DNA from: an uncultured Verrucomicrobia subdivision 3 bacterium
Lineage (GTDB): Bacteria; Verrucomicrobiota; Verrucomicrobiia; Limisphaerales; DASXHY01
Assembly (NCBI GenBank): GCA_937890005.1
Contig: CALBZA010000014.1
Location: 15,034 to 79,033 of the forward strand
Length of the DNA: 64,000 nucleotides
Direction of reading: 5' to 3'
Part shown: positions 35,703-45,105 of the stretch, in pieces
Numbering within the stretch: position 1 is the first letter of the stretch
How the letters are laid out: each line of letters opens with the position of its first letter
Program-made: the position numbers and the translations under genes
Notes under the pieces: generated by a model
The model's database searches: none
Seen by the model: only the letters and a program-made list of their open reading frames with translations
What the model was told of the DNA's origin: nothing

Positions 35703-37493
35703 ATGGACGCAGCGCACATCAGAAATTTCAGCATCATTGCCCACATCGATCACGGCAAGACGACGTTGTCCGATCGCCTATTGCATCGCACCGGCACGAT
35801 CGCCACACGTGACATGGAGGAACAGCTCCTCGATGCGATGGACCTGGAAAAGGAGCGGGGGATCACGATCAAGGCGCATCCCGTGACGATGCTTTACAAG
35901 GCGAAGAACGGCGAAACCTACGAGCTGAACCTGATCGACACGCCCGGACACGTGGATTTTGCGTATGAAGTGTCGCGCAGCCTCAGTGCCTGCGAAGGCG
36001 CGTTGCTCGTGATTGACGCGGCTCAAGGTGTCGAAGCGCAGACCGTCGCAAACTATCATCTCGCCGCGAAACAAAACCTGACGATCATTCCGGTCATCAA
36101 CAAGATCGACCTCGGCCACGCAAACGTTCCCCAGGCCAAGCAGCAATTGGAGGACGTTCTGGCGGTTCCCAGTGAGTGGGCGATTCCGTGCAGCGCCAAG
36201 ATGGGAATCGGCATCGATGAAATTCTGGAGGCGATTGTCGAGCGCGTACCTCCGCCGAAACCGACCGGTGAACCGAGTCTTCAGGCGCTGGCGTTCGATT
36301 CCTATTTCGACACCTACAAGGGCGTCGTGACGCACATTCGCGTCTTCAATGGCGAAATCAAACCCGGAATGACAATCAAGCTGTTGCATTCCGGAAAAAC
36401 CTACGAGGTGAAGGAGGTCGGAAGTTTCAATCCGAAACCATACACCCGCGACAAACTTGAGGCTGGCGAGACCGGTTACATCACCGCCAACATCAAGAGC
36501 GCGAGTGACGTGAAGATGGGCGACACGATCACCGATGCGCGCAATCCATCGTCAGTGCTGCCGGGCTTCAAGGAAATTCATCCGATGGTGTTCAGCGGCA
36601 TTTATCCGATCAACACCGCCGACTACGAACAGCTGAAGGTTTCGATGGCGAAACTGAAGCTGAACGATTCCGCGTTTGTGTATTCCTCGGAAACTTCGGT
36701 GGCGCTTGGATTCGGTTTCCGTTGCGGATTCCTCGGATTGTTGCATCTCGAAATTGTCCAGGAACGCCTCCGCCGCGAATACAACATGGACATCATCGCC
36801 ACGTATCCAAGCGTGGTTTACAAGGTGACGCTGACCGACGGGACGATGAAGGAAGTCGATAATCCTGCTTTCCTGCCGGATGTGACGTTCATCGAGAAGA
36901 TTGAAGAGCCGATGGTGAAGGCGTTCGTGATCTGCCCGAATGAGAACATCGGCGACATGATGGCGTTGATCTCGGAAAAACGCGGCAACGTGGAGCATAC
37001 CGAAACCCTGGATGCAAAACGCGTCATGCTGACGGCGTCGATTCCGCTGAACGAAATTCTGATCGATTTCCATGACCGCATTAAGAGCATCACGCGCGGA
37101 TTCGGCTCGATGGATTACGAACCGGCCGATTATGTGGAGAGCGAAATGGTGAAGCTCGACATGCTGGTAAACGGCGAACCGATGGATGCATTTTCATGCA
37201 TCGTGCATCGCAGCAAGGCGGAGGGCAGGGGACGCGCGCTGGCCGAGAAGCTCAAGGAAGTCATTCCACGGCAGCAGTTCGCGGTGAAGATTCAGGCTGC
37301 GATCGGCGGGAAGATCATTGCTTCAGAAACCGTGAGCGCCTTCCGAAAAGATGTGACCGCGAAATGCTACGGCGGCGACGTCTCGCGAAAACGCAAATTG
37401 CTGGAGAAACAAAAGGAAGGCAAAAAGCGGATGAAATCGATCGGCAACGTTCACATTCCGCAGGAAGCGTTCATCGAAGTGCTCAAGGCGTAA
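35703..37493 (+). CDS. lepA: Elongation factor 4 (LepA), ribosomal back-translocase
   Basis: This 596-residue translational GTPase acts on stalled ribosomes. The G domain has AHIDHGKTTLSDRLL, DTPGHVDF and NKIDL. The C-terminal LepA domain is complete (SVSAFRKDVTAKCYGGDVSRKRKLL). The length matches the family. It is followed after 1 bp by lepB, the widespread lepA-lepB order. Confidence 0.98.
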   Translation: MDAAHIRNFSIIAHIDHGKTTLSDRLLHRTGTIATRDMEEQLLDAMDLEKERGITIKAHPVTMLYKAKNGETYELNLIDTPGHVDFAYEVSRSLSACEGALLVIDAAQGVEAQTVANYHLAAKQNLTIIPVINKIDLGHANVPQAKQQLEDVLAVPSEWAIPCSAKMGIGIDEILEAIVERVPPPKPTGEPSLQALAFDSYFDTYKGVVTHIRVFNGEIKPGMTIKLLHSGKTYEVKEVGSFNPKPYTRDKLEAGETGYITANIKSASDVKMGDTITDARNPSSVLPGFKEIHPMVFSGIYPINTADYEQLKVSMAKLKLNDSAFVYSSETSVALGFGFRCGFLGLLHLEIVQERLRREYNMDIIATYPSVVYKVTLTDGTMKEVDNPAFLPDVTFIEKIEEPMVKAFVICPNENIGDMMALISEKRGNVEHTETLDAKRVMLTASIPLNEILIDFHDRIKSITRGFGSMDYEPADYVESEMVKLDMLVNGEPMDAFSCIVHRSKAEGRGRALAEKLKEVIPRQQFAVKIQAAIGGKIIASETVSAFRKDVTAKCYGGDVSRKRKLLEKQKEGKKRMKSIGNVHIPQEAFIEVLKA

Positions 37494-37494
37494 C

Positions 37495-38832
37495 ATGGCA
37501 AATCCTGACAAGCCGCAGTCGAAGGAATCGAAACAAACGAACGGGACGGCTGCCGCTTCGACGGACGCGCCGGCAGGAATGTTCTGGCAATTCTCAGGGC
37601 CGGTCCGGCATGCAAAAAGCGTTTGCAAGCATGTCATCAAGATTCTGAATCATCAGCGCGACATTCTCGCGCCCAACGCCATTCGCGAAGTGGAAAGCGC
37701 CGTGCAAAATGTGCGGAACGCCATCGCGAAAAAAGTCGGAAAAGTTGCGCTGCAGGCCGACCTTGAGAATCTGGACAAGACCGCTGCCAAATGGCTGAAG
37801 CCGTATCCGAATGCCTCCTTGCGCGAGAACTTTGAGGTCCTGCTGGTCGCGCTGGCAGTTGCCATGGCGGTCCGGACGTTCTTTTTGCAACCATTCAAGA
37901 TTCCAACCGGCTCGATGCAGCCAACGTTGTATGGAGTCACGTCCGAGAATCTGTCCGACGATTACAACATTCCGACGGGGCTCGAACGGATCAAACATTG
38001 GTTTCAAGGCGCGTCATATGTGCATCTGAAAGCTCCCGAAGATGGCGAGTTTCAGGGCGTTGACGAGCCGGTTCGGCTGCTGATTTTCGGTCTCTACCAG
38101 AAATACTATTTCGCCGGAAAACCCCGCATCCTCTGGTTTCCGCCGGATTATGGAAGCGAACTTCTGGCTCCGCCTTACCGACGGGCGGTATCGCCATACG
38201 CACATATCCGATCGAACGTTCAGAAAGGCCAGTTTTTCCGCAAAGGCGAGACGATGATCAAGCTCCGCGTGAATTCGGGCGATCATCTGTTTGTGGATCG
38301 CCTGAGCTACAACTTCAAAGCTCCCGAACGTGGCGACATCATCGTGTTTGAAACCCACGGCATTGAGGAATTGGTGGCTGCAATGCCGGAGCAAGGCGAC
38401 ACATTCTACATCAAACGACTTGTCGGGCTCGGTGGCGAAACCTTGGAACTTGCCAGGGATTACGACGTGATCGCCGGCCCGCGGACCATGCCCGATCCAA
38501 CGCCAGTCGGTCATCTGGTCGTGAATGGTCGGCCTTTGTCGGCTGCCACGGAACGCTTCGAGAATCTTTATTCATTCCGCGATGTTCCGCGGGATGCCCA
38601 GACGATACCGTATCGAGCCAACCAATATCACGGACACGCCATGTTGGGATATCTGCGACATGGATCCAGATTCACAGTTGGCACGAACAATCTTTTTGTA
38701 ATGGGCGACAACACCATGAACAGTCTGGACTCAAGAGCATGGGGCGACTTCGCGAAGGAACGAGTCATCGGCCGATCGTTTTTCGTTTATTGGCCGATAT
38801 CAGACCGCTTTGGCTGGAACTTAAACCGTTGA
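37495..38832 (+). CDS. lepB: Signal peptidase I with N-terminal extension and internal insertion
   Basis: This membrane serine protease removes signal peptides at the outer face of the inner membrane. At 445 residues it is longer than most bacterial enzymes. An N-terminal helical extension of about 115 residues precedes the membrane helix (NFEVLLVALAVAMAVRTFF). The catalytic Ser lies in PTGSMQPTLYG and the catalytic Lys in FYIKRLVGLGGE. Box E is GDNTMNSLDSRAWG. About 100 extra residues lie between the Ser box and SGDHLFVDRLSYN. All catalytic boxes are intact, so the enzyme should be active. It should process the many exported proteins of this genome. Confidence 0.95.
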   Translation: MANPDKPQSKESKQTNGTAAASTDAPAGMFWQFSGPVRHAKSVCKHVIKILNHQRDILAPNAIREVESAVQNVRNAIAKKVGKVALQADLENLDKTAAKWLKPYPNASLRENFEVLLVALAVAMAVRTFFLQPFKIPTGSMQPTLYGVTSENLSDDYNIPTGLERIKHWFQGASYVHLKAPEDGEFQGVDEPVRLLIFGLYQKYYFAGKPRILWFPPDYGSELLAPPYRRAVSPYAHIRSNVQKGQFFRKGETMIKLRVNSGDHLFVDRLSYNFKAPERGDIIVFETHGIEELVAAMPEQGDTFYIKRLVGLGGETLELARDYDVIAGPRTMPDPTPVGHLVVNGRPLSAATERFENLYSFRDVPRDAQTIPYRANQYHGHAMLGYLRHGSRFTVGTNNLFVMGDNTMNSLDSRAWGDFAKERVIGRSFFVYWPISDRFGWNLNR

Positions 38833-38943
38833 TTAACAAGCAATTTCCAAATGCGCCGATGTCCAGTCTCGCGCAACTAATTAACGTTGCACAATATTTG
38901 TTAGCTTTTATTTCGCTGGTTCTTGTTTCTGCTCCTTAGGCTC

Positions 38944-40386
38944 TTAAAGGATTCTGGCGAACAGCTGTTCATATTCGGTTACGGTTCGTTCCCAGGAAAA
39001 GTCTGCGGACATTCCATTCTGTCTGTAGTGCGCCAGCAACTCCGGTTCGGAATAGATTGCAATTGCCTTCCGAATTGCCTTGGCCAGTGCGGGGCTCGAA
39101 TACTCTTTGAACTTCACGCCGTCGGCACGATCCGGATCCTCAAGGAAGTCCACGACGGTATCATCCAAACCGCCGGTGCTTCGCACGATCGGAACGGAAC
39201 CGTATCGGAGGCTGTACATTTGATTCAATCCGCACGGCTCAAATCGCGATGGCAGAAGGAAAAAATCCGAGCCGGCTTCGATCCGGTGCGACAGCGCGTG
39301 ATTATATCCGATTCTCACCGCAACTTTACCGGGATGCCGTCTGGCCAGGTCCTGATACGCCGCTTCAAATGCCGGATTTCCGCTGCCGAGCAGGACGAAT
39401 TGAATGTTGCTCTCCAACATTTCCTCCAACGCTCCGAGCTGGATATCGACGCCTTTCTGTTCCACAAGACGGTTGATGCTTCCGAACAGCGGCACGCTTG
39501 CGTTCACGGGCAATCCAAGTTCCGCTTGAAGCGCCGCCTTGTTCCGTTGCTTGCCGTCGAGATCAGAAATCGAATAGGGGAACCGAATGTGAGGATTGTT
39601 GGTGGTGTTCCACTCGTCGTAATCGACGCCATTCAATATTCCCGTCAACTTCGAATGATGTTTGCGCAGAAAACCATCGAGGCCGCATCCGTATTCCACG
39701 GTGGTGATTTCACGGGCGTAAGTCGGACTCACCGTGGTGATCGCATCCGAGAAAGCAATTCCAGCCTTGAGACATCCAAACTGACCATAGAACTCGACGC
39801 CTTCAGAATTGAAAAATTCCCACGGAAGATTGGTCAGATGAAATTGATGAACAGGGAAGAGTCCTTGATAGGCGAGATTGTGAATGGTAGTGCAGGTTCG
39901 AGGTGCCTTCCCCCACCCTTTTGTCTTCGCCTCATGCTGGATCATCAACGGAACCATCGCCACCTGCCAGTCATGGACGTGCACAATTTCCGGCTGCCAG
40001 GAAAGCGTCTCGGCAAGATGAACCACGGCTTTTGAAAAGAACAGGAATCGTTCGGCATTGTCGTGATAATCCCGTCCGTCGTGTTGATAGAGTCCCGGCC
40101 GATCGAAAAATCCGGGATGATCGATGAAATAGATCGTCAGCCCCGGAACCGGCTCCAGTGTTGCCAGTTTGCCATTTATCCGATGTGCACCGAGCTGAAC
40201 TGAGAACGGACGGGAGCGTGTTTTGATTTCAGGAAAACGGTCGCGCACCCCGGCGTAAAGCGGAGTGACGAGTCCGACGCGATGTCCTTTGCGAGCCAGG
40301 TTTTTGCCGAGTGCCGTAACCATGTCGGCCAGGCCGCCGGTCTTGGAAAACGGATGAACTTCACTGCTCGCCAGCAGAATCTTCAT
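38944..40386 (-). CDS. glgA: Glycogen synthase (ADP-glucose, GT5)
   Basis: This 480-residue enzyme elongates alpha-1,4-glucan using ADP-glucose. KTGGLADMVTAL near the N-terminus is the donor-binding KxGGL motif. ILNGVDYDEWN, PLFGSINRLVEQKG and EPCGLNQMYSLRYGS are the later GT5 motifs. The ATG at 40384-40386 gives the standard MKILLASSEVHPFSKTGG start; the open frame runs 52 codons further upstream and overlaps the end of serS. It may be co-transcribed with serS, 58 bp upstream. It converges on lepB with 111 bp between the stop codons. Confidence 0.97.
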   Translation of the reverse strand: MKILLASSEVHPFSKTGGLADMVTALGKNLARKGHRVGLVTPLYAGVRDRFPEIKTRSRPFSVQLGAHRINGKLATLEPVPGLTIYFIDHPGFFDRPGLYQHDGRDYHDNAERFLFFSKAVVHLAETLSWQPEIVHVHDWQVAMVPLMIQHEAKTKGWGKAPRTCTTIHNLAYQGLFPVHQFHLTNLPWEFFNSEGVEFYGQFGCLKAGIAFSDAITTVSPTYAREITTVEYGCGLDGFLRKHHSKLTGILNGVDYDEWNTTNNPHIRFPYSISDLDGKQRNKAALQAELGLPVNASVPLFGSINRLVEQKGVDIQLGALEEMLESNIQFVLLGSGNPAFEAAYQDLARRHPGKVAVRIGYNHALSHRIEAGSDFFLLPSRFEPCGLNQMYSLRYGSVPIVRSTGGLDDTVVDFLEDPDRADGVKFKEYSSPALAKAIRKAIAIYSEPELLAHYRQNGMSADFSWERTVTEYEQLFARIL

Positions 40387-40444
40387 GCCTGAACTTAGTC
40401 GTCGAAACGAAGTGCGCCAGACCTGGATTTCATGATCCGATCGA

Positions 40445-41755
40445 TCAGGCGGTGATCCGGTCTGTTTTGAGATAAGGGCGAAGCGGTTCCGGAATGAGAA
40501 TCGAACCGTCTTCCTGCTGGTGAGTTTCGATGAGTGCGACAAACAGCCGGGCCAAAGCTGTGCCGCTCCCGTTCAGAATGTGCGGGAAACGATTTTCGCC
40601 GGTCTCGGTTTTGTATCGCAGATTCATCCGGCGCGCCTGGAAATCTTCGCAGTTGGACACGCTGGAAACCTCGAGGTAGCTGCCCTGCCCTGGCGCCCAG
40701 ACTTCAATGTCGAACGTCTTCGCGCTGGCAAATCCCATGTCACCAGTGCAAAGCATGACCACATGATAATGCAGGTCGAGCAACTGAAGCACGCGTTCGG
40801 CATTGGCCACCATTTTTTCGTGCTCGGCGTAGCCGTCCTCGGGCTTCACAATTTTGATCAGCTCAACTTTGTCGAACTGATGGACGCGGATCATGCCTCG
40901 CGTCCCGACACCGGCAGCTCCGGCTTCTCCCCGGAAACAAGGCGTGTAGGCGCAGTAGTAAATCGGCAGTTGCGATTCCTTCAGAATCTCTTCGCGATGA
41001 ATGTTGGCGACGGGCGTTTCCGCGGTGGGAATCAGATAAAGTTTTCCAAGTTCGTCGGCCTTGTCGCCCTCTGCGACGCCGTAGTATTGATCCTTGAATT
41101 TTGGAAACTGTCCCACGCCTTCAAGACAGTGAGGTCCGACCATGAACGGCGGCGAAACCTCAGTGTAATTGTGTTCAAGCGTGTGGAGATCCAGAAGGAA
41201 TTGTGTGAGGGCTCGCTCCAGTCTGGCACCCCAGTTGGTGTAAAGCAGGAAGCCGCTGCCGGAAAGCTTTGCGGCGCGCGCAAAATCAATCAGCTTGAGA
41301 TGCTCGCAAAGTTCCACATGCGTCTTCGCCTTGAAGTTGAATGACTTCTTTTCGCCAAAGGTGCGGATGACGGGATTGTCCGCCGAGCTGGCGCCGATCG
41401 CCACCGATTCATGCGGAAGATTCGGCACCTGCAACATGGCGGAATCGCGATCAGCATCGACGGCGGCGACCTTCTGATCCAGTTCGCTGATGCGATCTCC
41501 GAGTTCGCGCGTCTCCTTCTTTTTGGCTTCGGCTTCCTCAATTTTTTTCTGCCCCATCAGAGCGCCGATTTCCTTCGAAACCCGGTTGCGTTGCGCTTTT
41601 AAAGTTTCCAGCTCCGCCAGAAGTTTTCTCCGTTGCTCGTCTGCCTGAAGGATGCGGTCCACGAGGGTTTCCTCCCCTGCTCCGCGAGCCTTCAGCCGTT
41701 CACGTACGAAGTCCGGCTTTTCACGTAAGAGTTTTATGTCGAGCACGCGGCGCAT
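40445..41755 (-). CDS. serS: Seryl-tRNA synthetase
   Basis: This 436-residue class II synthetase charges tRNA-Ser. It has an N-terminal antiparallel coiled-coil arm (about 30-105), the serine-site IPTAETPVANIHREE, motif 2 FRGEAGAAGVGTRGMIRVHQF, and motif 3 LNGSGTALARLFVALIE. The ATG at 41753-41755 gives MRRVLDIKLL; a GTG three codons later (giving LDIKLL directly after the start) matches the usual family start equally well. A hairpin lies just upstream of the start. Confidence 0.97.
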   Translation of the reverse strand: MRRVLDIKLLREKPDFVRERLKARGAGEETLVDRILQADEQRRKLLAELETLKAQRNRVSKEIGALMGQKKIEEAEAKKKETRELGDRISELDQKVAAVDADRDSAMLQVPNLPHESVAIGASSADNPVIRTFGEKKSFNFKAKTHVELCEHLKLIDFARAAKLSGSGFLLYTNWGARLERALTQFLLDLHTLEHNYTEVSPPFMVGPHCLEGVGQFPKFKDQYYGVAEGDKADELGKLYLIPTAETPVANIHREEILKESQLPIYYCAYTPCFRGEAGAAGVGTRGMIRVHQFDKVELIKIVKPEDGYAEHEKMVANAERVLQLLDLHYHVVMLCTGDMGFASAKTFDIEVWAPGQGSYLEVSSVSNCEDFQARRMNLRYKTETGENRFPHILNGSGTALARLFVALIETHQQEDGSILIPEPLRPYLKTDRITA

Positions 41756-41771
41756 TATAGGTGTGACCCCC

Positions 41772-41796
41772 TTCAGGGCAAGCGGGAAGCCCTGAA
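41772..41796 (-). promoter_or_regulatory. Hairpin in the serS leader
   Basis: TTCAGGGC and GCCCTGAA form a perfect 8-bp stem around a 9-nt loop, 17 bp upstream of the serS ATG. No T-tract follows. In the transcript it would sit directly before the ribosome-binding region, so it could affect translation; this is inference only. I saw no T-box consensus and no tRNA gene in the 248 bp between serS and the next gene. Confidence 0.35.
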
Positions 41797-42003
41797 CGAC
41801 AAGGCTGCAGTGTCGCAGAAGTGTCTCGAAGCTGGGCGGCGAGTGACCTGTTGCTGGACACCCTCTCGTCGTGAAAGAACGAAATTCAAAATGGCATTTG
41901 CTCTGCTGATCGGGGTCAAGCGGTCGCGTGATCGGCAATACGTGAACAACTTGTCATAATTAATAATCCGCCGGTCACCATGTTCACGCCGCGAATACAG
42001 TAT

Positions 42004-42387
42004 ATGAAGATCAAGCCCTTCGGCAGGGCAGGCTTCACTTTGACAGAAGTGATGATCGTGACCGGGATCATTGGGTTGCTGGCTGAAATCGCCATTCCCA
42101 ATTTTCTCGAGGCGCGCAACACGGCTTCAAGAAACGCCTGCATAAACAACCTGAGACAAATCGATAACGCCAAGCAGCAGTGGGCGCTCGAAGAATTGCG
42201 CGCCCCAAGCCAGACACCGCGCGAAGATGAACTGGCGCCTTACATCGGGCGCGGATTTGGCGGCGACACACTCGAAATCCATTGTCCTCTAGACAGCACG
42301 CGCACCTACGGCAACAGCTACGAGACTCTCGATCTGACTCAAACCCCCGAGTGCAGAATCCAGCGGAACGTTCACGTGCTCCTGTGA
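42004..42387 (+). CDS. Small prepilin-like protein
   Basis: This protein has 127 residues. The prepilin leader MKIKPFGRAG is followed by FTLTEVMIVTGIIGLLAEIA and then IPNFLEARNTASRNACINNLRQID, the type II pseudopilin N-terminal helix with the +5 Glu (FTLTE). AKQQWALE in the soluble part is common in verrucomicrobial pseudopilin-like proteins. The body is very short, and only CPLDSTRTYG and a C-terminal RIQRNVHVLL follow. The ATG at 42004 keeps the leader compact; 41980 is the alternative. It is divergent from serS and followed by a strong terminator, so it is monocistronic. Confidence 0.85.
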   Translation: MKIKPFGRAGFTLTEVMIVTGIIGLLAEIAIPNFLEARNTASRNACINNLRQIDNAKQQWALEELRAPSQTPREDELAPYIGRGFGGDTLEIHCPLDSTRTYGNSYETLDLTQTPECRIQRNVHVLL

Positions 42388-42443
42388 TGAACTTCTAAGG
42401 AGCCTGACGGGCTTCGCTCGCGCGACACTCAACGATTGACGCA

Positions 42444-42475
42444 GCACTGCCACAGAAATGCGGCAGTGCTTTTTT
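42444..42475 (+). terminator. Rho-independent terminator after the small prepilin-like gene
   Basis: GCACTGCC / GGCAGTGC forms an 8-bp stem with a 10-nt loop followed by TTTTTT, 57 bp after the stop codon. It ends the prepilin transcript before leuD. Confidence 0.88.
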
Positions 42476-42566
42476 GTGCCGGTTGCTCCAGGGCCTCGGT
42501 TCAGACGTCCCGATGACGCACCGGTTTCTGGTTGAAAACGCCCTTCCCAGACTCCAATCTTTTGCG

Positions 42567-43115
42567 ATGCAATCAGTGTTTACAGGACCGGTTTATGTGG
42601 TGCGAGACAACATCGACACCGACCAGATCATTCCCGCTCAGTACTTGAATCTGGTGCCCACGATTCCAGACGAATACGACAAGCTGGGTTCCTACGCGTT
42701 GTGCGGCCTGCCCGAATCACTTTATCCCAGCCGTTTCGTGCGGGAGGGACAGCTCGATTCCGAGTATCCCATTGTCGTCGCCGGAAAGAATTTCGGTTGC
42801 GGCAGCTCGCGCGAACATGCACCGATCGCACTCGGTTCCGCCGGCAGCAAAATTATCCTCGCTGAAAGCTTCGCTCGTATCTTTTTCCGCAATTGCGTTT
42901 CTACTGGAGAACTTTATCCGTGCGAACTCACCGAACGCCTCGTGGATGTTCTCAAGACCGGAGATGTGGTCACGGTGGACCTGGATGCCGCGACGGTGAC
43001 CGTCAAGGAAACCGGCAAGGTTTACCAGTTCAAGCCGCTGGGCGACGTCCGTCCCGTGGTGGATGCCGGCGGTCTGTTCAACTACGCTCGCAAGAGCGGC
43101 ATGATCTCGAAATAG
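42567..43115 (+). CDS. leuD: 3-isopropylmalate dehydratase small subunit
   Basis: This 182-residue swivel-domain subunit of isopropylmalate isomerase (leucine synthesis) works with LeuC. DNIDTDQIIPAQYLN at the N-terminus and GKNFGCGSSREHAPIAL are diagnostic. The ATG at 42567 gives the MQSVFTGPVYVVRDNIDTD start; the frame is open 31 codons further upstream, which would run into the preceding terminator. leuC is not in the window. The following GH20 gene starts 9 bp after the stop. Confidence 0.95.
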   Translation: MQSVFTGPVYVVRDNIDTDQIIPAQYLNLVPTIPDEYDKLGSYALCGLPESLYPSRFVREGQLDSEYPIVVAGKNFGCGSSREHAPIALGSAGSKIILAESFARIFFRNCVSTGELYPCELTERLVDVLKTGDVVTVDLDAATVTVKETGKVYQFKPLGDVRPVVDAGGLFNYARKSGMISK

Positions 43116-43124
43116 AATTCGAGA

Positions 43125-45011
43125 ATGAACCTTCTCCCCTGCCCTCGTGTAATCCGGCGCGAGGCAGGGTTTTTTTCTTTGAGCGGCACTCCGACGCTCT
43201 GGCTGGAACCCGCATGGAAAAAAGAAGCCGCCTTTGTCGCGAAGCGGCTTTCCGATTTCGACGTTCGAACTGTTCGGAATTCCGAAACCGCTGAGATTCG
43301 AATTCTTCGTCGCCCGGAAAAATCATCCGACAAACCCGGATGCTATCGGCTTCAAATCGGTCGCGAAGGCATTTCGGTGGAAGCACGGGATAGAGGCGGA
43401 CTTTTCTCGGCCATCGCAACACTCAGACAGCTGCTGCGGGAATATGGACGACAGCTTCCGCGAGTTCGGATCGATGACTGGCCTGATTTTCCGCGGCGCG
43501 GCTTCATGCTCGATATTTCGCGCGGCCGCGTGCCGAAACTGGAAACGCTGCTTCAACTGGTCGATCACCTTGCGGATTTCAAGATCAACGAACTTCAGCT
43601 CTACACGGAGCATACCTTTGCCTACCGAAAATATCGCGCTGTCTGGAAGGCCTGGGGCGCGCTGACTGCGCGTGAGATTCAGACGCTGGATGCGCGTTGC
43701 CGCGAGCTTGGAATCGATCTGGTTCCCAATCAGAACTCGTTCGGGCATCTCCGTGAATTCCTCGCGCATGCGCCTTTGAAGAAGCTGGCTGAAGTGTCCA
43801 CGCCGTATGAAAGCGGTCCAGGCAGTTTTCTTCGCTATCCTTCCACACTCGCGCCGAGTCATCCGGAAACCATTCCGTTTCTTCGTGGACTTTACGATGA
43901 ACTGCTTCCGAACTTCAGCAGCGACCGCTTCAATGTCGGCTGCGACGAAACGTGGGATCTCGGCCGGGGCCAAAGCAAATCGCTGTGCGAACGAACTGGC
44001 AAGGGACGCGTTTATCTGAATTTCCTGAAAAAGATTCACGCGGAAGTTCGCGCACGGAACCGCACGACCATGTTTTGGGGCGACATCGTTCTCCATCATC
44101 CGAAGTTGATTTCCGAGCTCCCGAAAAACGTCATCGTTCTGAATTGGGGCTACGAAGCCAACCATCCGTTCGATCGTGAGGCGGGCTGTTTCGCCAAGGC
44201 TGGAATTCCATTTTATGTCTGCCCTGGCACATCGACCTGGATGACGCTGATCGGCCGGCATGACAACGCGCTCACCAATCTTGCAGCAGCCGCGAAAGCG
44301 GGACGCAAACATGGAGCGGAGGGTTATCTGATCACTGACTGGGGCGACGGCGGGCATCCTCAACCGCTGGCCGTCAGCTACATTCCGCTGGCTGCCGGTG
44401 CCGCGTTCAGCTGGTGTGCGGAAACGTTCGATCGACGAGCTCTGCTGCGCGTTCTGGATCGCGATGTCTTCAAGGACGCCTCGGAAAAAATGGCCCGAGC
44501 CGCGCTTGATCTCGGATTTGTTCATCGCAAACTTCGTTTCTTTGAACCCAATCTCACACCGCTGGGAACAGTCATTGCCGCGCCATTGCCGGAATCGCGC
44601 GAACTGTTCTGTCGTGACGGATTGAAATACTACGCCCGCACTACGCCGTCGCGAATTCGCGCCGCCATTCACGAGATGCAACGCGGGCTGGATGAAATCA
44701 AACGATCTAAACCGCGCGATGTCTCCGCTCGTGTTCTGAGACAGGAAATCGAACTTGCCGTGCGAATGGCTTTGGAATCGTGCCGTTACATGCTTTGGCA
44801 ACAGGCGGTCGCATCTGGAAAAGTTGCGAAAGCCAGGCAAATGGCGACTGCCGGAATCGTCGCCCTTCGAAAACTGGAAAAGGATTTCGCCCGTTACTGG
44901 CCTTTGCGGAATAAAGCAACGCCGTCAAAGTGTGCGCCGTTTCTTCGCTGGCGGCAGGAGGATTATCGCGAGGGAAAGCTTCATTTTCCGCCGGATCAGA
45001 CTCGAGGCTGA
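43125..45011 (+). CDS. GH20-like beta-N-acetylhexosaminidase
   Basis: This 628-residue glycoside hydrolase has no visible signal peptide. An N-terminal GH20b-like alpha/beta domain (YRLQIGREGISVEARDRGGLFSAIATLRQLL) is followed by the catalytic barrel: DDWPDFPRRGFMLDISRGRVP and the catalytic pair D274-E275 in VGCDETWDLG. In GH20 the Glu is the acid/base and the Asp assists the substrate acetamido group. A C-terminal helical region (about 480-628) is unlike the common short forms. It probably removes terminal GlcNAc or GalNAc from short, possibly recycled, cell-wall or glycan fragments. The 9-bp gap suggests read-through from leuD, an odd metabolic pairing. Confidence 0.82.
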   Translation: MNLLPCPRVIRREAGFFSLSGTPTLWLEPAWKKEAAFVAKRLSDFDVRTVRNSETAEIRILRRPEKSSDKPGCYRLQIGREGISVEARDRGGLFSAIATLRQLLREYGRQLPRVRIDDWPDFPRRGFMLDISRGRVPKLETLLQLVDHLADFKINELQLYTEHTFAYRKYRAVWKAWGALTAREIQTLDARCRELGIDLVPNQNSFGHLREFLAHAPLKKLAEVSTPYESGPGSFLRYPSTLAPSHPETIPFLRGLYDELLPNFSSDRFNVGCDETWDLGRGQSKSLCERTGKGRVYLNFLKKIHAEVRARNRTTMFWGDIVLHHPKLISELPKNVIVLNWGYEANHPFDREAGCFAKAGIPFYVCPGTSTWMTLIGRHDNALTNLAAAAKAGRKHGAEGYLITDWGDGGHPQPLAVSYIPLAAGAAFSWCAETFDRRALLRVLDRDVFKDASEKMARAALDLGFVHRKLRFFEPNLTPLGTVIAAPLPESRELFCRDGLKYYARTTPSRIRAAIHEMQRGLDEIKRSKPRDVSARVLRQEIELAVRMALESCRYMLWQQAVASGKVAKARQMATAGIVALRKLEKDFARYWPLRNKATPSKCAPFLRWRQEDYREGKLHFPPDQTRG

Positions 45012-45105
45012 CTGACTGTTGGAAAGGAAATTTCCGATCGCCGCGTAACTCGCGAAAACCTTTTCCATCTTCCGCCACCCATGCTCTCCGTATAGTCTCC
45101 CGCTC

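Noticed and set aside
38923..40035. Open frame of 370 codons on the plus strand
   Set aside because: It is antisense to glgA, which is complete and canonical.
41756..42003. tRNA gene or T-box near serS
   Set aside because: No cloverleaf, no TTCGANTC arm and no T-box consensus could be found; only a simple hairpin is present.
43323..44840. Open frame of 505 codons on the minus strand
   Set aside because: It lies entirely antisense to the GH20-like gene, whose catalytic motifs are clear; the peptide has no family features and a composition typical of an antisense frame in GC-rich DNA.
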